From: Chelydra serpentina | Taxonomy: Eukaryota > Chordata > Testudines > Chelydridae | Assembly: GCA_037349315.1 (NCBI GenBank) | Contig: JBAIAC010000026.1 | Location: 3,720,001 to 3,784,000 of the forward strand | Direction of reading: 5' to 3' | DNA length: 64,000 nt | Part shown: piece after piece, positions 1 to 8,635 of the stretch | How the letters are laid out: the number at the start of each line of letters is the position of its first letter | How positions within the stretch are numbered: position 1 is the first letter of the stretch | The notes under the pieces: generated by a model | What the model was told of the DNA's origin: nothing | What the model saw: only the letters and a program-made list of their open reading frames with translations | Database searches by the model: none | Position numbers and translations under genes: made by a program

Positions 1-304
1 GCTGCCCATGCACAAAGCGGCTCAGGAACGGCTGAGGGAGGGATGAGCAAGAGGTAAGGTGGCTGCGAGGCTCAGGATTGGCAATGGACCTTTCACTCCT
101 AGGTGGCCAGTTCAAGCCTGGCTCACATCAGTGGCCGCCCTACCTCAGAGCCTTTTGGGTGATCTCAGGCCAGTTCCTCCTGCATTTGAGAAGGGAGCGC
201 TCTCCTCAGAGATGCAGGAGGCCACATGCAGCAATGAAAAGAGAAGGGGTTCCGATGCCAATCTGGGACTCTACAGAATTGACCCTCGATCTCCGTCACC
301 ACCA

Positions 305-380
305 GTTTCCTGTGGGCAAGTTGCTTGGTCTATGCCTCAGTTCCCCATCAGTCCAATGGGGACAGCAGGCCTGCCCTCCA
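305..380 (+). repeat. MIR-like SINE fragment
   Basis: The stretch reads as the 3' part of a MIR core: 'gggcaag' followed by 'gcctcagttccccatc' and 'aatgggga'. This is the usual 'gggcaagt..cctcagtttccccatctgtaaaatgggg' order of the family. It is old and diverged. Confidence 0.5.
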
Positions 381-491
381 CCGAGGGAGGAGTCGTGTGA
401 AGATTGAGCATCCCCTGTGGTTCACATGCCGGATACCATGGTGACAGGAGCCAGGTAGGTACCAGAGGCGGGCTGGGCAAGTGGTAAAGGT

Positions 492-585
492 ATAGGTGTG
501 TGGGAGAGGTTGGGGCATCAGGAGACCCAAGATCTATTCCCAGCTCTGCCAGTGGACTCACTGCACCACCCTGCGCAGGTCAGCC
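492..585 (+). repeat. MIR-like SINE fragment
   Basis: 'ggagacccaagatctattcc' is followed by 'cagctctgcca', the 5' half of a MIR core. It is a separate copy from the one at 305-380, because the order of the halves is reversed. Confidence 0.45.
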
Positions 586-1474
586 CCCAAGTAAGCACTA
601 GGGATGAGTAATTCCCACCCACCCGCACAGGGAAGGGGGACATGAGAGATAATTTCTATCAGTGAAGTAAATCACTGGTACAATTCATTAGTGTCTTACC
701 AGAGCACCCAGATGCCCCAGTCACGGACCAGCACCCAGCAGTGCCAGGCGCTGTACAAGGATGCCCTTTGCCCCCAAGAAGATTCACCAATGAACCGTGC
801 TGGAGGAGTGCAGAGCTTCTGTTGGGCTGGGCTGACGCCCCTCCCTGGGGAGCTTATCCAGCTCTTCAAAGCACGGTCCATATGAAATGGTTGCATTTCT
901 GATAAAAGGGAAAAGTACACAGGGGTGTGTATAGAGCAGGGGTGCGCAAACTACGGCCCGTGGGCCAGATCTGGCCCGCCAGCTGTTTTAATCCAGCCCT
1001 TGAGCTCCTGCCAAGGAGTGGGGTCTGGGGCAGCTCCTGGAAGCAGTGGCGTGGCCCCCCTCCGGCTCTTATGTGTAGCGGCAGCCAGGGGCTCCACTCT
1101 GCATGCTGCGGTCAATGGGAGCTGCAGGGGACATGGCAGTGTGCAGAGCCGCCTGGCCGCACCACTGCATAGGAGCCGGAGAAGGGACATGCTGCTGCAT
1201 CCGGGACCCGGTTGAGGTAAGCGCCTCCCCACCGTCCCAACCCTCTACCCCAGCCCTGATCCCCCTCACACCCTCCAAACCCCTCGATCCCAGCACTCCT
1301 GCACCCCAAACTCCTCATCCCCAGCCCCACCCCAGAGCCCACCCCCCATATGAGCCCTCACACCCCACCCGCATCCCACCTCCTGCCCGAGCCCAGAGCC
1401 CCATCCCGCACCCTGAATTCCTCATTTCTGGCCCCACCCCAGATCCTGCACCCCCAACCCCAATTTTGTGAGTA

Positions 1475-2059
1475 CAGTAACTCCTCACTTAAAGTCGTCC
1501 CGATTAACGTTCTTACGTTGCTGATCAATTAGGGAACATGCTCGTTTACAGTTGTGAAATGCTCCCTTCTAAGTCGTTTGCAGGCTATCAATGGCAGTTC
1601 AGCTGTCCCTTCCCCCACTGCCATGTGCTGCTCTCCAGACTCCTGCCAGCTGATACCTAATTGGAAATGCGCGTATCTATCTCTGAAACACATCTTTCCT
1701 GCTGGCTTGCAGAGTGTGAGAGTTAACCCTTGAGGGCTCAGTGGAGTGCTAGTTCATTTAGTAAAAGTGACAAACAGATCCAGACTAACACGGCTACCCC
1801 TCTGATACTTCATTTAGTAAGGCATTCCCAGGGAAATTCCCACCCTCTGACTCCTCCACCTTAACCAAGCTTCACTATCATCATTGCTGTGTACCAGTAT
1901 ATATATAAATAAAATATAGTCTTTTGTCTGCTGAAATTTCCCTGAAACCTAACCCCCTTATTTACATTAATTCTTAGGGGGAAATTGGATTTGTTTAACA
2001 TTGTTTTTCTTAAAGTCGCATTTTTCAGGAACAGAACTACGTTAAGTGAGGAGTTCCTG
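1475..2059. mobile_element. TA-flanked Tc1/mariner-like element nested in the hAT
   Basis: The ends are CAGTAACTCCTCACTTAA and TTAAGTGAGGAGTTCCTG, inverted repeats with one mismatch over 18 bp, each flanked by TA (1473-1474 and 2060-2061). That is the target duplication of the Tc1/mariner superfamily. Subterminal 'aaagtcg' copies are also inverted. No transposase is encoded. The element interrupts the hAT and is itself interrupted by a short SINE at 1765-1808. The superfamily is inferred from the TA duplication alone. Confidence 0.75.
1765..1808 (-). mobile_element. 44-bp head-only turtle SINE insertion
   Basis: On the minus strand this is only the tRNA-like head of the turtle SINE ('ggggtagccgtgttagtc', 'tggatctg') plus about ten bases. 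It is flanked by a perfect 12-bp direct repeat, ttcatttagtaa, at 1753-1764 and 1809-1820. The body and tail of the SINE, present in the copies at 23961 and 48979, are absent. A retroposed copy that kept its 5' head and lost its 3' tail is unusual, because retroposons normally lose the 5' end. Confidence 0.85.
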
Positions 2060-2137
2060 TATTCATGGCCCGCCATACAATTTCTATCCCCAGATGTGGC
2101 CCTTGGGCCAAAAGGTTTGCCCATGCCTGGTACAGAA

Positions 2138-4147
2138 TTTCATTTCATGTGTTTGCCTATAGGCAGCCAGTAGGGGGTGTATTTATACCTGCCTAGTCTC
2201 TTGTGGAAGCAGATGCTTCTCACCTAGTGAGCTGCGGTTCCCGTCTGTGAGCAGTGGGCAACACGGCTTTTCAGAGCAGCCTCCCCACTGCACTCAGTCC
2301 TGCTGTCTCTTGCTTTCCCTGGGGCTGGACTGCGCAAGGACACGGGAGGAGCCTTCTGTGAGGGCCGAGGCCCCGGGGGAGTGCTGTCAAAGGCAGAAGC
2401 GCGCAGAGCCTGCCAAGGCTTGCAGTCAATTGCTCACAAACCCAGCCAAGCAGAAAATAGACAGTCTTTCCCACTGCATTGCCTGCCTGCCTGGCAGGAG
2501 TGCCAAGGTGAGCAGTGCCCTAATGCAGCCTTGCAGACTGGCAGCATAGGGAATTTAAAGGCACGTTCAGTGCATGGGTTACTGGAGACCTATGTTCATT
2601 CATTGCAGTGAGCCAGGAGACGCATTCCCTGCCCTTCCAGGCCTGGATACCACCTTGGGCAGCCTCGGGCGGTGGGCCACAGCTGGTAAGATCTTGGCTA
2701 TTAAGGCCTGCCTCCCATTCAGCCCATGCACTGGCAGGGCAGGGCTCTGGCATGAAGGAGTGGGACCTGTGGACAGCCCACCCCATCGCAAGAGCCTGAA
2801 GTCCCAGTCATTGGGAGCCGCGTGACTTGCTGCCCGAGACAAGGTCTGGAAAGCCCAGCTGGATTCCAGGCCCAGAGCAGACAGGATAATGGGATGAAGC
2901 AGGAACGTCCCATGCAGAATGGGAACAAGAAAAACCCAGCACTTGCGGGACCTGCTGGTGCTCTCGGTGGCACTTCTGCTCATGGCTGTTGACAGGTATC
3001 AGAGGAAGGGAGTTTAAGCTCCTTTTCCAGTTCACCATCACATGTGCAGAACAGACACCATGCGCCGTTAGCGTCACGGATCCCTCCGCAACATCCGCCT
3101 CCCTTCCCCATTGGGGTGGGTCTTTCAAACGGAGAAAAGACCCCAGAAAACACAGGAAAATCCGGTTGTAAAATCACAGCACCCGGCAGGGGGATGCAGG
3201 GCTGGGATAGGAGCGGGAACTACTTTTAACTCTAGGTTAACTAGCTTTCGAAGTGACGGCCCTCTGAGGCCCAAACGTGGCCCTGGGTGGAGCTTTGTGG
3301 AGCAGAGAGACAGCACAAGCTTTTGGTCCCAAGGGTGCAATGAACAGCCCACTACCTTTCCCATGCCTCAAAGCTGGGAGTCCAGGGAAGGATTTGGGAG
3401 CAGATTAAAACAAGAGGGAGAGTATACAGGGCCTAGGGATTTCCACGTGCAGGGGTTGGGAACAAGGCTAGTCCTGCTCATCACAGTGAATCCCTATGAA
3501 CAGCACTGCCGCGGGCCAAGTTCAGACTGAAATGGGGCGGGGGGGGGGGGCGGGAGGGAGCAGAGCCCAGGTCAGAAGAGCTCACTTCTTATGCACAGAG
3601 CTGCAGTCCTGGTAGACACTTCTAGAGCCCATCTAGCACCAGGCAGCTTGGAAAAGGCCAGAAAGAGGGGTAGAGCAAGTCTATCCCCACAGCCGCCGTT
3701 GGTTCCACAGGCTCACGGATGTCTTGGGCACGCTCCCTAGACGGCAGCCCAGCCTCACCTCATGCATTGCCAGCTCCCAGACAGCTCTGGTTTGCCACAT
3801 CCCACCATGAGACTCCTTTGGGGCAACTCCCTTCGGACACAGGATGGAGAGAAGTTTCCTCCAAGTTTCTGCACCAGCTGTTCCCGACCCCAGGCCCTTC
3901 GGGGTTGTGTGTCTGGCAATCCAGGCTCCTGCTCCAAGGCGCTGAACTGGGCTCGAGGCACCAGTGCTGCCCGTTATACTTGGGCATGACACAAGACTGG
4001 CCTTTGAAACAGGCCATGCCCCACGGCAGGTAAAGATGCACAGGCTACTACCAGCAAGGGCTTTGGCTTATGAACTGGTAGAGTTGCCCCAAATGGGGGA
4101 ACTCCTGATCTCCATGGGGATATTGTCCATCCCTATACTATTCCCTC
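2138..4147. other. No gene or repeat recognised
   Basis: Open frames here are short and mutually overlapping, with no domain I recognise. A G-rich run (3535-3551) is the only simple sequence of note. Confidence 0.5.
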
Positions 4148-4155
4148 CACACAAG

Positions 4156-4760
4156 CAGGGCCGGCTCTAGGATTTTTGCCGCCCCAAGCAAAAAAATGTT
4201 TGGCCGCCCCTCCCTTCTTTTTTTTTTTCTCATGCCCCTGCCGCGCTCCAACTCCTCCGCTTCCCAACCACTTTCCCAAATCCCTGGGCATGTCGCATTC
4301 CCCTCCCCCCATTGCTTCCTGCGGGGCCCCCCCACAACCCCTCACCCTAACTCACCTCCTCTCCACCTGCTCCCCTGAACGCGCCGCTGCGCCGCTTCTC
4401 CCCGCTCCCTCTCAGGCAAGGGAGCGGCGGCACGTTCAGGGAAGCAGGCGGAGCGGAGGTGAGCGAGGGTGCAGGAAGTAACGGGGTGGGGGTGGGTAGA
4501 GGAACCGCTCCCCGCCCCAGCTCACCTCCGCTCCACCACTGCCTGCTCCCCTGAGCGGGCCGTCGCTACTCCGCTTCTTACCCCTCCCTCCCAGGCTTGC
4601 TGCACGCAAAAGGCGCGCTCAGGGGAGCGGGCGGAGCGGAGGCAAGCTGGGGCGGCGGGGGCACATTTCTAGGGGCGGCATGGCCGGCGATGGAATGCCA
4701 CCCTTAGAAATGTGCCACCCAAGCACCTGCTTGTTTTGCTGGTGCCTAGAGCCGGCCCTG
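4156..4760. mobile_element. GC-rich non-autonomous hAT element (GGGCCGG family)
   Basis: The termini CAGGGCCGGCTCTAGG and CCTAGAGCCGGCCCTG are perfect inverted repeats. A perfect 8-bp target duplication, cacacaag, lies at 4148-4155 and 4761-4768. The interior of 605 bp has no transposase and consists of GC-rich, partly repeated blocks ('gctcacctccgctcc', 'gcggagcggaggc'). It shares its tips with the elements at 27171 and 31009 and, more distantly, with those at 37827, 41143, 41674 and 56881. Confidence 0.92.
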
Positions 4761-4768
4761 CACACAAG

Positions 4769-5589
4769 GACTCCTTCTGGGAGAGACTAGGATGGGGATC
4801 GCTCAGAGCTACTTTGAACTCAAAGCAAAATATTTCCTAGACCCATCAAATGGAGAGTGTGTTTCCTATGCTCTTTGGAAAGGAAGTCAAAGGTCACACA
4901 GAAATTCTAGCTTCAACTGCAAGCCAGAAGATGCTTGGAGCAGAGACAAGGGCATTATCCAAGATGCTGATTCACATGTTACTGAAATTGCATCCCTGCA
5001 CAAGTGACAGGCACCCTCCAAGACCGAGTTTTGTGAGTGGGCCTAGCACCCAAGCAAGACACAGACACGTGCATCTCTTCTGCAGAATGGGATAGGAAAT
5101 GGGCACCCGTAAGGAGATCAGGAACCAGCTATTAATGAGGGACAACATGGTTATATGACCAAGCCACAGAGAATGGGGGAGGCGAGCTAAATTCATCCTG
5201 CTAGGAACAGTGACTGTTGGCTGCCACCGTGGGGCTGCCTCTGGTACCAGACCAGAGGGAAGGCGTAGTAGCCTGGGACCAAGGATAATCTGAGATTGCA
5301 GGACAGCTGGGGTAAAGGAATAGTGGGACTAGGAGAGGGAAGCCGGGGCCACAGTTTGTGATTAAAATGCTTTCGGACTAGTGTTTTTCCAGAGACTGTC
5401 TGGGAAGCAGCCCTAAGGAGTCTCTCTCCTCTACCACCTAGCTTAGGGGTGTCAAGACCTTCATCAAGTTCAGCTACTTGGCCAGACTGATAAAGATGAC
5501 AGAAGTCCCATGTACAAACTTGGAGTCTGCACACTGGCCCAGCTGTGATTGGGCCATTACCGTATGCAAATCCCTGCAGCATAGGTGCA
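4769..5589. other. No gene or repeat recognised
   Basis: Short overlapping frames only. The CR1 homology that follows becomes clear near 5600, and the real 5' limit of that CR1 could lie somewhat earlier. Confidence 0.45.
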
Positions 5590-5603
5590 AGTTGACAAAT
5601 TTG

Positions 5604-6292
5604 TATAAGTGCTTATATACAAATGCTAGAAGTCTAAATACTAAGATGGGTGAACGTGAGTGCCTGGTATTAAATGAGAACATGGATATGATGGGCATCA
5701 CAGAAACTTGGAGGAATGAGGACAATCAATGGGACATGGTAATACCAGAGTACAATATATATAGGAACGACAGAATAGCTTGCGCTAGTGCGGGGGTGGC
5801 ACTATATGTGAAAGAAAGCAGAGAGTCAATGTAGTAAAAATCTCAAATGAATCAAACTGTACTATAGAATCTCTCTGGACAGAAATTCCAGGCTTGAATA
5901 ATAAGAGTCTAGCAGTAGGGATATATGGCCAACCACCTGACCAGGATGGTGATGGTGACTGGAAAATGCTCAGGGAGATTAGAGAGGCTATAAAAATAGA
6001 AAACTCAATAATAGTGGGGGATTTGAACTATTCCAATATTGACTGGGAACTTGTCACCTCAGGACAGGATGCAGAAATAAAGTTTCTAGACACCATTAAT
6101 GATTGCCACTTGGAGCAGCTAGTCCTGGAACCTACAAGGGGAGAGGCAATTCTTAATTTAGTCCTAAATGGAGCACAGGCTCTGCTCCAAGAGGTGAATG
6201 TAGCTGAACTGCTCAGCAATAGCGACCATACTATAATTAAATGTAACAGCTTTGTGGAGGGGGGAAAATACCAAAGAAGCCCACCACAGTAG
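5604..6292 (+). pseudogene. CR1 ORF2 endonuclease domain, frameshifted
   Basis: The APE-type endonuclease that nicks target DNA for CR1 retrotransposition is recognisable in two frames. The first piece contains 'NARSLNTKMGE' and 'MMGITETW', the N-terminal and ExxW-type blocks, and stops at 5832-5834. The second, in another frame from about 5894, carries 'IIVGDLNYSNIDW' (the usual GDFN block) and 'SNSDHTII', the S-D-H catalytic block near the C-terminus of the domain. The frameshift lies between about 5820 and 5890. No complete protein can be made. Confidence 0.85.
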
Positions 6293-6383
6293 CATTTAAC
6301 TTCAGAAAGGGAACTACACAAAAATGAGGACGCTAGTTAAATGGAAATTAAAGGGAACAGTCACAAGAATGAAATGTCTGCAA

Positions 6384-6463
6384 GCTTCATGGGAATATTA
6401 AAAACACCATAATAGAGGCTCATGCTTCATGGGAATATTAAAAACACCATAATAGAGGCTCCA
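6384..6463 (+). repeat. 40-bp tandem duplication in CR1
   Basis: A 37-bp core beginning 'gcttcatgggaatattaaaa' occurs at 6384-6420 and again, identical, at 6424-6460 (period 40). Identity between the copies implies a recent event relative to the age of the CR1. Confidence 0.95.
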
Positions 6464-6719
6464 ATTAAATGTATACCCCAAATTTAAAAGAACAGTAAGA
6501 GGACCAAAAAAAGTGAGGCCAAAAGGCATCCGTTTAAAATTGGGAGTCAAATCCTACAGAGGAAAACAGAAAGGAGCATAAACTTTGGCGAGTGAAGTAT
6601 AAAAGCATAATTAGGCAGGCCAAAAAATAATTTGAAATAGCAAAAGACCCACAAACTAACAGAAAAAAAATGTTTTAAGTACCTTAGACGCAGGTAACGT
6701 TTAAGTACCTAAACAACCA

Positions 6720-6953
6720 GTGGGGCCACTGAATGGTCGAGGTGCTAAAGAAGCACTCAAGGAAGACGAGGCCATTGCAGAAAAACTAAATGAATTCTTT
6801 GCGTCAGTCTGCACTGGAGAGGATGTGAGGGAGATTCCCACACCTGAGTCAATCTTTTTAGGTGACAGATCTGAGGCACTGTCCCAGACTGAGGTGTCAA
6901 TAGAGGTGGTTTTGGAACAAATTGATAAATTAAACAGTAATAAGTGTAAGTAA
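6720..6953 (+). pseudogene. CR1 ORF2 linker fragment
   Basis: The frame includes 'DEAIAEKLNEFFASVCTG' and 'IDKLNSNKCK', the linker that precedes the reverse transcriptase in CR1 ORF2 ('..LNKFFASVFT..', '..LDKLNVNKS..'). It ends where the reverse transcriptase should begin. Confidence 0.8.
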
Positions 6954-7095
6954 AATTATGCAATATAGTTAAGTCCAAAGCAGACTTCGGTTCATTCCCT
7001 CTGAAGCATCTGGCACCAGCCACTGTGGGAAGACAGAATACGGGGCTCGATGGACCTGGTCTGACCCACTATGGCCATTCTTATGTTCTTCACTC

Positions 7096-7734
7096 CTGCA
7101 CGTCCCGTGCTGTTTTGGCGCTCAGGATTTAGCTGAGCCCCTGCTGCTGTGTGTTTGGCTGCCTGTCTGGGGCAGGCGGAGTGTCCCACTTGAAATGTTA
7201 TCCTAAGGTGAGTCACCACAGATGGAGAGCTCTGCTGAGAGCACAACCAGGGCCTGTCCCCTGATGCGCAGCCGAGGCAGACATGGGGTTGGAATTCCAT
7301 GGACCACATCCAAGATGGGTTCCAGATACAATGTGCCAATCAACTGCACTACAAGCTTGGAGGCTAACGAGCTCCCTAGAGTTAGAGCCGGGCCAGCATA
7401 ACATTCTTCCACACTGCACCTCCCGCCCCCCACCAGCAATGAGCCACAGCCCTCCCTAGAGGGAAACGCCAGTTTCCACAGCAATCTTGTGCCCTCTGAG
7501 CGGAGGATAACAGCAAGGAGGTGCCAAGAGTGGCATTTGCTGCAAGTCCCTGCATCAAGACCCCACTTCCACGAAATCATAAGCCACCTAGGAGCCAGAC
7601 AGCCCGAGTTTTCCTCCAGGTCAAGCTGGGCTGAATTCAGACTGGTCACTGAGAGGTCAGAGGCACCGTATCCCCATTACCCATCCCCTCATAAAAGGCA
7701 ATGTGACAGCAATGAGCCTCTGAGAATACCAATG
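7096..7734. other. No gene or repeat recognised
   Basis: A 148-residue minus-strand opening covers 7203-7649 but shows no domain, signal or low-complexity pattern that I recognise. Confidence 0.4.
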
Positions 7735-8100
7735 CAAGTGGCTTATTCATTGTGCTCACCTAGCCTGACCTCCAGTGTAACACAGGGCAGAGACCTGCCC
7801 CACAATCATTCCTAGAGTAGATCTTTTAGAAAAACATCAACACTTGATATAGATATTGTCAGTGATGAAGAATCTCCCATGCCCCTTGGCAAATTGTTCC
7901 AATGATTAATTGCTCTCGCTATTAAAAAATTACACCTTATTTCCAGTCTGAATGTGTCTAGCTTCAACTTCCAGCCTTTGGATTGTGTTAGACCTTCCTC
8001 TGCTAGACTGAAGAGCCCATTATTAAATATTTGCTTCCCATGTAAATACCTGTAAATCATAATCAAGTCATCCCTTAACCGTCTCCCCCAAGGACCTGGT
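7735..8100 (-). mobile_element. CR1 3' end, minus strand
   Basis: Read on the minus strand, the frame from about 8095 to 7812 gives 'DDLIMIYRYLHGKQ', 'GWKLKLDTFRLEIRCNFL' and 'INHWNNLPRGM', the conserved C-terminal tail of CR1 ORF2. Below it lies the 3' UTR with 'ttacactggaggtcaggcta' and 'gagcacaatga', as in the copy ending at 37380. The rest of the LINE is absent (5' truncation). Confidence 0.85.
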
Positions 8101-8495
8101 TTTTCTTCTGACTTGGCTACACACGCCAACAGGAGCTCCACGCCACGATGCCAGAGCAGCATGGAGCAAAAGGCAGAGGTGGCTTGCAAAGGAAAAGGAA
8201 AAGAGAAGCCAGGCTGCAGATGTAGTAGCTTCTGACCTGGAGGCAGATGAGCTATGTATGAACCAGGCAGGCCATGGCATATTCTGCAGCAGGTCAGCAC
8301 CCAGCAGGCAGGTTGTGTGGCACATGGGATGCGCCCTTCACATAGGCAACATTTCCTGGGATCCGTCATTTCTCTCAGGGAACAAACAGCTCATTACCCT
8401 AACAAAGCCCCACCTCAGATCAAAGCAACCAAACACAGCTTCCCTGGGCAGGAGGGCATCGGGGCATGTGTTTAAACATGGAGCACGTGTACTGG
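8101..8495. other. No gene or repeat recognised
   Basis: Nothing I can identify lies between the CR1 tail and the hAT element at 8504. Confidence 0.45.
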
Positions 8496-8503
8496 AGCCA
8501 AAA

Positions 8504-8627
8504 CAGGGTGACCAGATGGCCTGATTTTATAGGGACAGTCCTGATTTTTTGGGTCTTTTTCTTATATAGGCTCCTATTACCCCCCACCCCCATCGCGATT
8601 TTTCACATTTGCTGTCTGGTCACCCTA
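8504..8627. mobile_element. 124-bp hAT miniature element
   Basis: The left tip CAGGGTGACCAGATGG and right tip GTCTGGTCACCCTA are inverted repeats. A perfect 8-bp target duplication, agccaaaa, flanks the element (8496-8503 and 8628-8635). The interior is an A/T run followed by a C run, with no coding capacity. Confidence 0.9.
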
Positions 8628-8635
8628 AGCCAAAA

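Larger units (their letters stand above)
1..936. other. No gene; two MIR-like remnants
   Basis: I see no coding exon here. Two short stretches resemble the ancient amniote SINE MIR and are listed separately. The remaining sequence is unique within the window. Confidence 0.5.
937..2129. mobile_element. hAT-type DNA transposon, non-autonomous
   Basis: The left end starts CAGGGGTGCGCAAACTACGG and the right end closes with GGTTTGCCCATGCCTG, the imperfect inverted repeat of a well-known hAT terminus. The flanks give an 8-bp target duplication with two mismatches: gtatagag (929-936) and gtacagaa (2130-2137). No transposase frame is visible, and the interior is C-rich simple sequence. A TA-flanked element has inserted at 1475-2059, so about 600 bp belong to the hAT itself. 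Confidence is high for the class; the exact family name is not assigned. Confidence 0.85.
5590..7095 (+). mobile_element. CR1 LINE with internal deletion
   Basis: The order is endonuclease (about 5600-6290), degraded spacer, a piece of the linker between endonuclease and reverse transcriptase (6720-6953), then directly the CR1 3' UTR ('ccctctgaagcatctggca', 'atggacctggtctgaccc', ending near 7095). The reverse transcriptase and C-terminal part, usually well over 1.5 kb, are missing at a junction between about 6953 and 6990. A 40-bp tandem duplication lies at 6384-6463. The copy is dead. Confidence 0.88.

Noticed and set aside
3535..3551. G-rich run as a possible G-quadruplex
   Set aside because: It is a simple homopolymer-like run with no regulatory context; similar runs occur at 18174, 39114, 41202 and 58755.
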